Position numbers and translations under genes: made by a program
The notes under the pieces: generated by a model
What the model was told of the DNA's origin: nothing
What the model saw: only the letters and a program-made list of their open reading frames with translations
Databases searched by the model: none
Source of the DNA: Cytophagales bacterium
GTDB taxonomy: Bacteria > Bacteroidota > Bacteroidia > Cytophagales > Spirosomataceae
Length of the DNA: 64,000 nucleotides
Reading direction: 5' to 3'
NCBI GenBank assembly: GCA_024742395.1
Contig: JANSYO010000020.1
Span: forward strand, 1 to 64,000
Shown: positions 55,329 through 64,000 of the stretch, piece by piece
Position numbering within the stretch: the stretch's first letter is position 1
How the letters are laid out: each line of letters opens with the position of its first letter

Positions 55329-56299
55329 TTTTTTAGGGTTTCTGCTGCCTCCTGGCAAAGGTTTTCCTTTTTCTCTAAACTTAAAGTTAAGGGTAACTGA
55401 GCCAAACCTATGAGTCTTCTGAGAATTTCTACAGATGAGTATTGATTAAGTAGTTTTATGTCCAGATTTGATTTAGCCAAATAGGTCTCTTTGGTATAAT
55501 TAACTAAATCGTCTGAAACCTCAGCCATTTTAAAATGAGCGAGCATCACGCCAAGGTCAAACTCCGCATCACCCTTAAAACCAAACTCAGGATCAATTAC
55601 CTTTAAGCCAAGCTCAGAGTTTAGCCAACTGGCCGGGTAATAATCGCCATGTAAAAGCTTTTCGCCTGTAGTAAGGTATCTGTTTCCTAGCTTCTCCAGT
55701 GCCTCCTTTAATAAATAGTCTGTCTTATACGCCATAGCCAAGTTTTGTAGTCCCAGCTGAACGCTGTCAAGGTCAAACCCATTCTCCTCCATAAAAGGAT
55801 ACCTGAAAATGTGTTCATGATTCAATGCCTTCATTTTATCATTAGAAGGAAAACCAATGACTTTTATTTGGTGCAATTCCAGCAGGTAGTCTATTAAAGA
55901 GTCTATCTCCTCTTTTTCAATCTGCCTTTTGCCTGAATAAAGATTTGTGAAGTCTGCCGCCTTACCCAGATCTTCCAAGGCAAGAATATGATTTGAAACA
56001 TCAAAACCTAGAACCTTCGGAGACATCTTTGATAGTAGAGCATCAGGATAAATGGCTTTATAGAAATCTCTCTCCACTTCAATTCTCTCAATAGGTGCTG
56101 CCACCTGCTGATACTTCTCCACATAGGGCCTGGATTGCTTCAGTATGAAACTACCCTTTGAAGTAACTACCCTCGCCACAAAGTTCATGTTTCCCTGACC
56201 AGCTACCTGATAGTACAGAACCTTTTCATTATCTGATATCCACTTTTGCGAAAAGAGATAGTCTTGCAAACCTGCATCCAGGTCTTGTGTTAAATGCAT
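55325..56299 (-). CDS. Aminoglycoside-phosphotransferase-fold kinase, MtnK-like
   Basis: The 324-residue protein shows GQGNMNFVARV (34-44), the ATP-binding Lys in ILKQSRPYVEKY (Lys54), the catalytic LLHGDYYPASWL and the metal motif IDPEFGFKGDAEFD. These resemble 5-methylthioribose kinase and related ribose- or sugar-phosphorylating kinases. The substrate is uncertain. It lies between the Nudix gene (1 bp away) and the coupled ADP-ribosylglycohydrolase gene, so a linked nucleoside or ribose reaction is plausible. Confidence 0.75.
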   Translation of the reverse strand: MHLTQDLDAGLQDYLFSQKWISDNEKVLYYQVAGQGNMNFVARVVTSKGSFILKQSRPYVEKYQQVAAPIERIEVERDFYKAIYPDALLSKMSPKVLGFDVSNHILALEDLGKAADFTNLYSGKRQIEKEEIDSLIDYLLELHQIKVIGFPSNDKMKALNHEHIFRYPFMEENGFDLDSVQLGLQNLAMAYKTDYLLKEALEKLGNRYLTTGEKLLHGDYYPASWLNSELGLKVIDPEFGFKGDAEFDLGVMLAHFKMAEVSDDLVNYTKETYLAKSNLDIKLLNQYSSVEILRRLIGLAQLPLTLSLEKKENLCQEAAETLKK

Positions 56300-56300
56300 A

Positions 56301-56735
56301 CTAATACCATTGTTGATTTATTACTCCAATAAACGGTTGATCCAGCATTTTGGATTTCCATTTCTCAATGTGCTCACTCACATTTGGGTACAGATTTAGC
56401 TCCCTTAACCTTGAAAAATCTACCCATTCGAAACCTTCTGCCGAGGTTTCAATCGGGTTTATCACAGGTTCTCCTGAACAAATTTCAGCCCTGTAAATTA
56501 CATGAAGTGTATCCTGACCATTTAAATGCATTTCACCTGAGAAAATAGGCTCTTCAGAGACTGTCGTTTCAATCGTTAATTCTTCTATCAACTCTCTCAT
56601 AAGGCATTCTCTCATTTTCTCACCAAACTCCAGGTTCCCTCCAGGAAGATTATGCACTACTGTACCGGAGTAATTATAGTGCATTAGAAGCACTTTTTCA
56701 TCTTTCTCAATAACCGCCGCTACTCTTACTTTCAT
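56301..56735 (-). CDS. Nudix hydrolase
   Basis: The 144-residue protein contains a full Nudix box, GGNLEFGEKMRECLMRELIEEL (GX5EX7REXXEE, about 32-53). It would hydrolyse a nucleoside diphosphate linked to another group. As the first gene of Nudix-kinase-ADP-ribosylglycohydrolase it fits turnover of an ADP-ribose-like compound; that idea is inference. Confidence 0.9.
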   Translation of the reverse strand: MKVRVAAVIEKDEKVLLMHYNYSGTVVHNLPGGNLEFGEKMRECLMRELIEELTIETTVSEEPIFSGEMHLNGQDTLHVIYRAEICSGEPVINPIETSAEGFEWVDFSRLRELNLYPNVSEHIEKWKSKMLDQPFIGVINQQWY

Positions 56736-56851
56736 CTCTGTTGTGATTTATTTTTCAATAATAAAGAATGATCGCTAATAAAGATTATAAACGCTTCTTA
56801 ATCTGTCAAAAAGCTCATTTTGTCTTTTGCTTTGCAATAAATTTCAATCGG

Positions 56852-56884
56852 TTGCATAAAATTCAAAATCGTTTAGTACTTTTA
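56852..56884 (+). promoter_or_regulatory. Predicted promoter of the DUF6807 gene
   Basis: TTG (56852-56854), 22 bp, then TACTTTTA (56877-56884), one base off TAnnTTTG. It lies directly before the chosen ATG at 56906, which supports that start over the ATG at 56768. Confidence 0.5.
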
Positions 56885-56905
56885 AATTTCATTCAACCCT
56901 ATTCA

Positions 56906-58117
56906 ATGATTCTTCGATTACTTACCATACTTATTCTGGGAGGACTATCTACTTGGGCACAGGCTCAATATGAGTTTCATGTACCACCCAGAGAAGCCCA
57001 TTTAGGGAGTATGGCTCAGGTATATTCAGTTCAAATACCAAACTACCAGGAAGGAAAGTTTTACCAATTACAAGAAATTGAAAACGCATCCGGACCTATT
57101 GCCTCTCAGATTCTAGACGGGCGACTTTATTGGAGAGTTGAAGCAAACCGATCTGCCGAATTTATAACCTACCGCCTTTCAGAGGCTTCTTCTGTTTCAG
57201 AAACAGGTACCACCAAAATCTCAAAAGACGAAGAACAACTTTCTGTTCATATTGGGCAAACTAAGGTATTAGGGTATCAACAGGCATTGAAAGCGGTTCC
57301 AGATGGTGTTGACCCTGCTTACAGACGAAGCGGATATATTCACCCTTTAAACAGTCCTTCGGGAAAAAGACTGACCCGAATTCAGCCAAAAGATCATTAT
57401 CATCATTACGGCATCTGGAATCCCTGGACGCATGTACTTTACAATGGCGATACCCTGGACTTTTGGAATTTGAATAAAAAGGAGGCAACAGTTAGATATG
57501 CAAAAACTCTTTATACCCTTTCTGGATCCGTTTTTAGCGAATTCCAAGTTTTACAAGAGCATGTTGTGTTAAAAAATAAGAAGGAAGAAATAGCCCTTAA
57601 TGAAACTCAAACCATCAGAGTTACTCCAATTGATCAGAGCAGCTATCTTCTTGATTTTACCATTACGTATAATTGTGCTACTGAGAACCCTTTCAAAATA
57701 CTTGAATACAGGTATGCGGGTTTTGGCTGGCGTACTACAGAAGAATGGGATAACAAAAACAGTATGGTTCTTTCTTCTGAAGGTAAAACAAGAAAAGATG
57801 CCGATGGAAGCACGGCCCGCTGGTGTATTGTAAAAGGTAAACTCGGAGATGGAGAAGGTGGAGCTCTCATGATGTCTCATCCTACAAATTATAATCATCC
57901 TGAACCCTTAAGAATTTGGCCGGAAAACCAATATGGACGGGGTGACATGTTCGCTAATTTTGCCCCAACTAAAACCAGGGATTGGCTTCTGGAACCAGGA
58001 AATAATTATACCTTGAAATACAGAATGCTGGTTTTTGATGGAGATATGACTCCTCAAAAAGCAGAAGCTGCATGGAAAGCTTACGCAAAACCTATTGAAA
58101 TTACTGTTAAACAATAA
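56906..58117 (+). CDS. DUF6807 (PmoA-type) secreted protein
   Basis: 403 residues from the ATG that starts the signal peptide (ILRLLTILILGGLSTWAQAQ). The body matches the DUF6807 family, often labelled PmoA, with SGYIHPLNSPSGKRLTRIQPKDHYHHYGIW, GFGWRTTEEW and NYNHPEPLRIWPENQ. His-rich motifs suggest a metal or sugar-binding site. The family is common beside Gfo/Idh/MocA oxidoreductases in Bacteroidota; its reaction is not established. It is 6 bp upstream of such an oxidoreductase. Confidence 0.83.
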   Translation: MILRLLTILILGGLSTWAQAQYEFHVPPREAHLGSMAQVYSVQIPNYQEGKFYQLQEIENASGPIASQILDGRLYWRVEANRSAEFITYRLSEASSVSETGTTKISKDEEQLSVHIGQTKVLGYQQALKAVPDGVDPAYRRSGYIHPLNSPSGKRLTRIQPKDHYHHYGIWNPWTHVLYNGDTLDFWNLNKKEATVRYAKTLYTLSGSVFSEFQVLQEHVVLKNKKEEIALNETQTIRVTPIDQSSYLLDFTITYNCATENPFKILEYRYAGFGWRTTEEWDNKNSMVLSSEGKTRKDADGSTARWCIVKGKLGDGEGGALMMSHPTNYNHPEPLRIWPENQYGRGDMFANFAPTKTRDWLLEPGNNYTLKYRMLVFDGDMTPQKAEAAWKAYAKPIEITVKQ

Positions 58118-58123
58118 CCTTAT

Positions 58124-59506
58124 ATGAAATCACCCAAACTAAGTCGAAGAAACTTCGTTGAGAAAACAATAAAAACTACAGCGGCAGCCATTGCGATGCC
58201 AATGATTGTTCCATCATCTGTTTTTGGCAAAAACGCACCGTCAAATAAATTGCAAATTGGCCAAATAGGCTGTGGAAGAATTGCCCGCGATCACGATATG
58301 CCCGGCACCATGCAGCATGATGTAGCTCGCTTAATTTCTGTATGCGATCTTGATTCAAACAGAAAAGTAGATGGAAAGAAGCTGGTGGAAGACTATTACA
58401 AGAAAAAGGGAACAACTGTAAACGTTAGCATGTACGACGACTACAGAGAGATGTTACTCAATAAAGAAATTGATGCGGTAATTGTAAGTACTCCTGATCA
58501 TTGGCACGCACAGCCAGCCATTGAGGCCGCTTTAGCAGGCAAACATGTGTATCTTCAAAAGCCTACTTCCCTAACTATTGCCGAAGGCAGAATGTTAAGT
58601 GATGTGATTAATCGTACGGGCAGAATACTTCAGGTAGGAACTCAGCAACGTTCCTCTCCGCAGTTTAGATACGCTGCTGAGCTGGTAAGAAACGGCAGGA
58701 TAGGAAAACTTCATACCGTAAAGGTAGGTCTGCCAGGCGATCCGGGCGGGCCGTTAGCCGAAACTCAGCCTGTACCATCAGGTTTTAATTTTGATATGTG
58801 GCTGGGCTCTACTCCTGAAATGCCTTATTCTGAAATGCTTGTGCATCCGCAAAAAGGTTACGGAAGACCTGGTTGGTTAAGAAAACGCCAGTTTGGGGCA
58901 GGTATGATCACCGGTTGGGGCCAGCATCACTATGATTCTGCCGCATGGGGTATGGACACTGAATATACCGGCCCTATCTCAGTAGAGGCCGTAGCAGAAT
59001 TCCCAAAATCTGGTAGCTGGGATGTACACGGTGACTTTATGGTAAAAGCTGAATACGAGAATGGAATTACAATGCTAACCAGCGGTGGTTTTCCTAACGG
59101 AATCAGATACGAAGGTACCGATGGGTGGATTTTTGTAACTCGTGGAGCTTACAGAGCCACCGCCTCTGATCCAATTCCTGAGAAAAACGGAGTGAAGTCT
59201 TTAGATGCCAGTGACCCTAAAATTCTTAATTCTGTTATTGGTAAAGATGAAATTCACCTTTACGAAAGTAATGAACAGCATGGCAACTGGCTCGACTGCA
59301 TACAGTCAGGTAAGCAACCCATTTCACCCGCTGAAATTGGCCATAGAACCTGCTCTATTTGTCTGATTAGTGACATTGCGATGCAATTGCCACGGAAGCT
59401 AAACTGGAACCCAAAAACAGAGCGTTTTGTGAATGACGACGAAGCCAATAGCATGCTAAGCAGGCCTCAACGTTACCCTTATGGAACCAACTACGTAAAA
59501 TATTAA
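58124..59506 (+). CDS. Gfo/Idh/MocA oxidoreductase with Tat signal
   Basis: The 460-residue protein has a twin-arginine signal (LSRRNFVEK, then a hydrophobic stretch AAAIAMPMIVPSSVFG), so it is exported folded with NAD(P). The Rossmann motif IGCGRIARDHD, LQKPTSLTIAEG (in place of the usual EKP) and the catalytic-region ITGWGQHHYDSAAWGMD follow. Exported relatives in Bacteroidota act on sugars or glycosides. It ends in a strong terminator. Confidence 0.9.
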   Translation: MKSPKLSRRNFVEKTIKTTAAAIAMPMIVPSSVFGKNAPSNKLQIGQIGCGRIARDHDMPGTMQHDVARLISVCDLDSNRKVDGKKLVEDYYKKKGTTVNVSMYDDYREMLLNKEIDAVIVSTPDHWHAQPAIEAALAGKHVYLQKPTSLTIAEGRMLSDVINRTGRILQVGTQQRSSPQFRYAAELVRNGRIGKLHTVKVGLPGDPGGPLAETQPVPSGFNFDMWLGSTPEMPYSEMLVHPQKGYGRPGWLRKRQFGAGMITGWGQHHYDSAAWGMDTEYTGPISVEAVAEFPKSGSWDVHGDFMVKAEYENGITMLTSGGFPNGIRYEGTDGWIFVTRGAYRATASDPIPEKNGVKSLDASDPKILNSVIGKDEIHLYESNEQHGNWLDCIQSGKQPISPAEIGHRTCSICLISDIAMQLPRKLNWNPKTERFVNDDEANSMLSRPQRYPYGTNYVKY

Positions 59507-59523
59507 CCCTTTTTTAACTCCAT

Positions 59524-59560
59524 AACACGGATTTAGCTTATTAGCCAAATCCGTGTTTTT
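59524..59560 (+). terminator. Terminator after the Tat-exported oxidoreductase
   Basis: AACACGGATTT pairs with AAATCCGTGTT and a run of five T follows. Confidence 0.85.
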
Positions 59561-59572
59561 CGATTAAAACCT

Positions 59573-60922
59573 ATGAAGAAAATAACATTTTTAGCCTTAG
59601 CCGCTTTGGCCGCTTGTTCGCCGAAAGCCACAGAAGACATGACTGATAACAAAATACGCCTGATCACGCTGGATCCCGGGCATTTTCATGCAGCACTGGT
59701 TCAGAAGTCAATGTATGCAGACATAGATAGCACAGTGCATATATATGCTCCGGAATCACCGGATCTTGACCTTCACATGGCTAAAATAGATCAGTACAAT
59801 AGTCGTGAAGAAAACCCAACAAGCTGGAATTCTGAAATCTACGAAGGCGATGATTTCTTAGAAAAAATGTTAGAGGAAAAGGCCGGAAACGTAGTTGTTC
59901 TGGCAGGTAGCAACTTAAAGAAAACAGAGTATATATCTCAGTCTGTTAACAATGGTTTTCATGTTTTGGCTGATAAACCTATGGCTATTAATTCTGAGGA
60001 CTATGCACTGCTTAAAGAGGCTTTTGCTACCTCCAAAGAAAAGGGTCTTTTGCTGTACGATATCATGACTGAGCGTTCAGAAATTACCACTATTCTACAG
60101 AAAGAGCTTTCTCAAAACAAAGACCTTTTTGGTGAATTAGAAATTGGCTCACCTGAAAACCCTGCAGTAACCAAAGAATCTGTGCATCATTTCTTTAAAT
60201 ATGTTTCAGGCTCTCCATTGATCAGACCTTCATGGTTTTTTGACACCAAACAACAAGGCGAAGGCATAGTAGACGTAACTACCCACCTGATAGACCTGAC
60301 CTTCTGGGAGTGTTTCCCAAATCAGATTATTGGCGATGAAAACGTAGAATTAGTGGCAGCCAGAAGGTGGCCTACTGTTTTATCTCCTACAGATTTTGAA
60401 AAAGTAACCGGCAAAACAGAGTTTCCGGACTTCTTACAAAGTAGTATAAAAGACGGCAATCTGGAGACTTACGCTAATGGAGAGATCAATTACACAATCA
60501 AAGGACATCATGCTAAAGTCTCCGTGATTTGGAATTATCAGGCTCCGGAAGGCACCGGAGATACCCACTATTCTATCATGAGAGGTACTAAAGCCAATTT
60601 GGTGATTCGTCAGGGGGCAGAGCAAAGTTATAAACCTACGTTATACATTGAGCCGGTAGTAGAAATCTCGCAGGAAGAAGCTCAGGCTTCTATTGACAAG
60701 TTATTGTCAACGTATGATGGCCTAAGTCTTGAGAAAAGCTCTGCAGGCTGGAAAGTGAATATTCCTGAAAAGTACAATATTGGTCATGAAGCTCATTTTG
60801 CTCAGGTAATGGAGCGATTCATTGACTATTACAAAAATGGTACAATGCCGGAATGGGAAGTGCCAAATATTCTTACAAAATATGGACTTTCTACCAGAGC
60901 ACTAGAAATGGCAAAGAAGTAA
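59573..60922 (+). CDS. Gfo/Idh/MocA-like lipoprotein oxidoreductase
   Basis: The 449-residue protein has a lipoprotein signal (LALAALAAC, Cys15). It then carries a Gfo/Idh/MocA-type N-terminal domain (IRLITLDPGHFHAALVQ, LADKPMAI) and a C-terminal oxidoreductase domain (VDVTTHLIDLTFWECFP, GHHAKVSVIWNY). The dinucleotide site is poorly conserved, so enzyme activity is uncertain. A weak hairpin (CCCTC/GAGGG at 60942-60955) follows. Confidence 0.85.
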   Translation: MKKITFLALAALAACSPKATEDMTDNKIRLITLDPGHFHAALVQKSMYADIDSTVHIYAPESPDLDLHMAKIDQYNSREENPTSWNSEIYEGDDFLEKMLEEKAGNVVVLAGSNLKKTEYISQSVNNGFHVLADKPMAINSEDYALLKEAFATSKEKGLLLYDIMTERSEITTILQKELSQNKDLFGELEIGSPENPAVTKESVHHFFKYVSGSPLIRPSWFFDTKQQGEGIVDVTTHLIDLTFWECFPNQIIGDENVELVAARRWPTVLSPTDFEKVTGKTEFPDFLQSSIKDGNLETYANGEINYTIKGHHAKVSVIWNYQAPEGTGDTHYSIMRGTKANLVIRQGAEQSYKPTLYIEPVVEISQEEAQASIDKLLSTYDGLSLEKSSAGWKVNIPEKYNIGHEAHFAQVMERFIDYYKNGTMPEWEVPNILTKYGLSTRALEMAKK

Positions 60923-61026
60923 TTGGGAAGCACGCAAAATCCCCTCTCCGGAGGGCTTGTTTCCTTACAATATCTATTGATGTAGTTATTTACGTAAATA
61001 TGTTTCACTAAATAAAAGGCATTAAA

Positions 61027-61773
61027 ATGAAAAAAATCATTGTTTTCCTTCTTCTGTGCCCTATGATCTTAAAGGCTCAAGTAGCTTCCACAGTATACTC
61101 TTTTGAGAAACCTGCAGCAGTAGAAAAAGGTAAGATTGAAAAGAGAATGCATTTTATTGGTGAAACACTAGATTTTGAAACGCTCAGTATGGAGTCTTTT
61201 CTGTTTCATAAAAATGCGGAGAGAAATCTGCAAAACAACTTAATGGAACAGCTGGTCATAGTAAAAAGTGGAACTCCAACATTTTCCTTTGGCCAGGAAA
61301 GTAAGACAATGGGGCCCGGGAGCATTAGCGTACTAATGCCTGGAGAAAACCTCTCAATTAATGCTTCGAAAGATGCTCAAATCTATCTGATGAAATATAA
61401 AGCCAAAGAAGGTCAAAGCCTGGACAGGGGAAATGAAAACGGCGGTTCTTTTATGATTGACTGGAATAACGTCAGCTATAACACCCATGATAAAGGTGGC
61501 ATAAGGAAGTTCTACGATAAACCAACGGCAGCCTGTAAACGTATGGAAATGCATGTTTCAAACTTAAACCCTGGTATCAAAAGTCATGAACCGCATACCC
61601 ATAGAGCCCCTGAAATCATATTAATGATCAAAGGAAAATCAGAAATGGAAATTGACGGTAAAGTATACCCTGCAAAAACCGGAGACATTTACTTTGTAGA
61701 ATCAATGGTACCTCATGCCATCAAAAACATGGACACCGAACAGATTCAATATTTTGCTTATCAGTTCGAGTAA
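61027..61773 (+). CDS. Exported two-domain cupin protein
   Basis: The 248-residue protein has a signal peptide (1-17) and two cupin halves. The second half carries the likely metal ligands HEPHTHRAPE (His187, His190, His192, Glu196) and PHA (His230). Like the cupin at 37.5 kb it is exported and lies beside sugar-metabolism genes, so a sugar-isomerising role is plausible but unproven. A 38-bp terminator sequence starts inside its stop codon. Confidence 0.78.
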   Translation: MKKIIVFLLLCPMILKAQVASTVYSFEKPAAVEKGKIEKRMHFIGETLDFETLSMESFLFHKNAERNLQNNLMEQLVIVKSGTPTFSFGQESKTMGPGSISVLMPGENLSINASKDAQIYLMKYKAKEGQSLDRGNENGGSFMIDWNNVSYNTHDKGGIRKFYDKPTAACKRMEMHVSNLNPGIKSHEPHTHRAPEIILMIKGKSEMEIDGKVYPAKTGDIYFVESMVPHAIKNMDTEQIQYFAYQFE

Positions 61774-61809
61774 TGAAAAAAGAGCTGACCTTTTGCGATC
61801 AGCTCTTTT
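61772..61809. repeat. 38-bp terminator repeat, copy 1
   Basis: An exact match of 38 bp to 63945-63982. It contains a perfect hairpin (AAAAAGAGCTGA/TCAGCTCTTTTT) and serves as terminator for both the cupin gene (plus) and the M48 gene (minus), whose stop codon overlaps its right end. Confidence 0.9.
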
Positions 61810-63884
61810 TACTTTACCATATTTTTGATATCCTTTTGCTTAAAAGCAGAATTAACCAATAATTCATTGACTAATTGAAGCAACTCCTTTTTTGCTTGCA
61901 TATATGCCTGATTAAAATCCTCAGGAAAGCTTTCCATAACCCTAAAAAGGTGTTGAACTTCATCCTCGAAATAAGTAGTCTCCCCATCAAAATAGGAGTA
62001 GTTACTTATAGAAAACTTTTTATAGTCCTCTTCATTAACTCCGCCAATAATTTCTCTAAAAATCTTGTCATTAAGAAGCCTAACAATCTCTGTTTTCAAC
62101 TCTCCTTCCTTCTCTTTCCAATATTTAACGTACTTAGAAATGTACTTATAGTCCGTGCTTTCTGCAAAGAACTCTATTCTTATATAACATTCATCTAATA
62201 AAGGCATTATTCGACCCATTGCGTCGAAATATTCGATCATTATTTTAGACCTATTTATTAATCGCTTTTCATTACCTTTAATTAGAGCTAAAGAGTAAAG
62301 GGTCCGCGATATCAACATATCATGCTCCTTAATTTTTATACGGTTTTTCTGCTGATTTAGTATGAGTTCTGAAATTAAGTTTTCGCATTGAATACTGGAG
62401 TACCTAATACCATCATATTTGAACTTTTTGGCTTTAATAATCTTTTGACTAACTAATTTTAATGTTCGTAAATCCTCTTCCAGATTAATATCTTCTTTCA
62501 CTAAAGAAACCGCTTCGTCAGAAAACAATTCTGAAATAGACATCGAGGTGTCCTCTGGTGATTTTTCGAAATAAAATAGTGGGGTTTTATCAGTATAATA
62601 ATTATTAAAAATATCACCAAAGTTTCTTTCAGTATAAAAGCCCGCATATTCTTTCCTAAACACATTCAGGTCAAGTTCGATTTTTTTTGAATCATGGACA
62701 TTTTCAAATATTTGATTCGTTAAGTGTATTTGTAGCGGCTCTAAATTGGGAAAGATTGAAGTCGCGGGATTATCATTGATCAATTCATTTGATGATATGT
62801 GTTCATCTATTTTTGCAATCCTTTCATCCAAAGAAGGGTGAGTGGCCCATTGGTCTTCGATATTAAGTTTTGATTTTCCATACCATAATTGATCCTGCTT
62901 TTGAAGATCAGGATAACCATTAACCATGTTAATTTTATTTTTTACAGCCAAAAATTGTATAACACTTTCAAATTGAGAAAATAAGTTGGCTGGTATATTC
63001 TGATAATTTTTTGAGTAGAATGAAAAAACCTCTGCCAATGCTCTATCAGCAAAATCCATTCGATTAAGAATGGTCTTAAATTGCTTTTTACCAACTATTT
63101 TAACTGCAACTTCGTCCGAATTAAATTCCATTTGGCGAGATAATGCCAAGTAGTTAATATTCAGTAACTCATAAGCTTTCACCAGTATTTTTTGAATCCC
63201 CTCAACAATCATACTTGAAAAAGAGACAAAAAACCTAACAATACCATGAATCATTGATAAAGAGTCAGCGAGTTCGTTAAAAGACTCATTTTTATATAGA
63301 ATATTATATATAATCGCATTTAGTCCAGAAACATACGTTCCTATAATCATGGATTTCTGGGCAAAATGACCAAATTCATGTGCTAATACTGCCTTTAATT
63401 CACCAGTTGTAGAAGAACATATCAACCCCATGCCAATATCCAAACTCTTATAACTTGGGAAAAAAAGGCTCAGAAACTTATTCTGATAAAAAACAGATGC
63501 ATTTACACCTGGACTTATAAAGACTTTTCTAGGCGACTTGATTCTCGTTTTTAAAACTAACTCATCAATTATTTCGAATAACTCCGGAGCTTGACTCCTT
63601 TCCATTTCAAAGCGTATTTCTTCAGACTTATGACTTTTCGATGTAAAAAGAAATTTGAAAAGAAAAACCACAACTAGAATTCCGCATAAGATAATGCCTA
63701 AGGAAACTATTCCTACGATAATTGATGGGTATAAGAAAAAGAGAGTGTCCGCCAAATAGAAGCAAATGCCTGCGAATAAAATACCAATAGTATTGAGGAA
63801 TAAAAAAAATACGATAAATAGAACTATACCAAAAACAGAGCGGTAAACATTGTCCTTAAAGCTTTCAGAAACTTCAACTTGCAC
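61809..63884 (-). CDS. M48-family membrane metalloprotease
   Basis: The 691-residue protein has two hydrophobic N-terminal segments (about 17-50 and 53-80). The zinc motif HEFGH (His169, Glu170, His173) and the third ligand in RQMEFNSDEVA (Glu253) follow. A further hydrophobic stretch lies near 180-235. The C-terminal 400 residues (from about 290) are Glu-, Lys- and Asn-rich and have no clear family. M48 proteases such as HtpX act in membrane protein quality control. This one is longer and more AT-rich than its neighbours, and lies between two exact terminator repeats. Confidence 0.88.
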   Translation of the reverse strand: MQVEVSESFKDNVYRSVFGIVLFIVFFLFLNTIGILFAGICFYLADTLFFLYPSIIVGIVSLGIILCGILVVVFLFKFLFTSKSHKSEEIRFEMERSQAPELFEIIDELVLKTRIKSPRKVFISPGVNASVFYQNKFLSLFFPSYKSLDIGMGLICSSTTGELKAVLAHEFGHFAQKSMIIGTYVSGLNAIIYNILYKNESFNELADSLSMIHGIVRFFVSFSSMIVEGIQKILVKAYELLNINYLALSRQMEFNSDEVAVKIVGKKQFKTILNRMDFADRALAEVFSFYSKNYQNIPANLFSQFESVIQFLAVKNKINMVNGYPDLQKQDQLWYGKSKLNIEDQWATHPSLDERIAKIDEHISSNELINDNPATSIFPNLEPLQIHLTNQIFENVHDSKKIELDLNVFRKEYAGFYTERNFGDIFNNYYTDKTPLFYFEKSPEDTSMSISELFSDEAVSLVKEDINLEEDLRTLKLVSQKIIKAKKFKYDGIRYSSIQCENLISELILNQQKNRIKIKEHDMLISRTLYSLALIKGNEKRLINRSKIMIEYFDAMGRIMPLLDECYIRIEFFAESTDYKYISKYVKYWKEKEGELKTEIVRLLNDKIFREIIGGVNEEDYKKFSISNYSYFDGETTYFEDEVQHLFRVMESFPEDFNQAYMQAKKELLQLVNELLVNSAFKQKDIKNMVK

Positions 63885-63944
63885 GAGATTTACAATTTAG
63901 ATTCGCACAAAATTGTAATTCCATAAAAGAAAACCAAAAGGAAC

Positions 63945-63982
63945 AATGAAAAAAGAGCTGACCTTTTGCGATCAGCTCTTTT
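63945..63982. repeat. 38-bp terminator repeat, copy 2
   Basis: Identical to 61772-61809 and placed about 60 bp upstream of the M48 start. Here it ends no visible gene on the plus strand. The M48 gene therefore sits between two direct copies 2,173 bp apart. Confidence 0.9.
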
Positions 63983-64000
63983 AAAATCTTTGATGATTTA

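Noticed and set aside
1-64000. tRNA, rRNA, CRISPR array, insertion sequence or prophage
   Set aside because: Looked for by eye on both strands; no cloverleaf cluster, regular spaced repeats, transposase or phage genes were seen.

Overview
The window looks like chromosomal DNA of a marine or alga-associated Bacteroidota, most likely order Cytophagales. Three signs point there: two SusC/SusD pairs with Bacteroidota-type lipoproteins, promoters of the TTG-N19..23-TAnnTTTG class with few Shine-Dalgarno sites, and alginate-degrading enzymes. I see no rRNA, tRNA, CRISPR array, insertion sequence or prophage.

Layout. (1) 1-7.2 kb: the tail of a probable YidD protein, two related secreted TPR-type proteins, then molybdenum-cofactor genes (moaC, a two-domain mobA, moaE-moaD, an XdhC-type protein, moeA). 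(2) 7.2-19.5 kb: housekeeping genes (yqgE, recF, pdhA, a TPR membrane protein, ribH, lysC, a DinB-like protein, serS, 5-formyl-THF cyclo-ligase, a DUF2490 barrel protein, a TSUP permease, a frameshifted secreted protein, asd). (3) 19.6-44.4 kb: an alginate utilisation locus on the minus strand. The first unit reads susC1-susD1-PL6-PL17-SDR2-kdgF1-PL7-MFS-SDR1 and then, after a 240-bp gap, kdgK-fbp-Nramp-like. The second unit reads susC2-susD2-periplasmic cupin-kdgF2, with a divergent LacI-type regulator. (4) 44.4-50.8 kb: a cytochrome c/PQQ-type dehydrogenase, an EamA permease, a secreted glycosidase-like protein and small genes. (5) 51.3-61.8 kb: an Arg/Ser-tailed exported protein, two tandem ThuA-like proteins, a lipoprotein ADP-ribosylglycohydrolase coupled to an MtnK-like kinase and a Nudix protein, a DUF6807 protein, two exported Gfo/Idh/MocA proteins and a cupin. 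This is probably a second carbohydrate-processing region. (6) 61.8-64 kb: an M48 membrane metalloprotease bracketed by exact 38-bp copies of a terminator.

How the alginate genes fit together (inference from families): PL7, PL6 and PL17 cut alginate and oligomers to unsaturated monouronate, SusCD imports oligomers, KdgF proteins linearise the monomer to DEH, the MFS protein brings it into the cytoplasm, one or both SDRs reduce it to KDG, and KdgK makes KDPG. No KDPG aldolase is in the window. Fructose-1,6-bisphosphatase in the same unit would serve gluconeogenesis on an acid-sugar diet. The two susC upstream regions are paralogous, and each carries a pair of LacI-type operators 24 bp apart, upstream of the predicted promoter.

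The observations most worth following are the duplicated twin-operator control regions, the lyase-free second SusCD unit with its own KdgF and periplasmic cupin, the Nramp-fold protein without metal-binding motifs inside the alginate unit, the terminator-flanked M48 cassette, the ADP-ribosylglycohydrolase/kinase/Nudix module, and a possible -1 frameshift at an A7 run.
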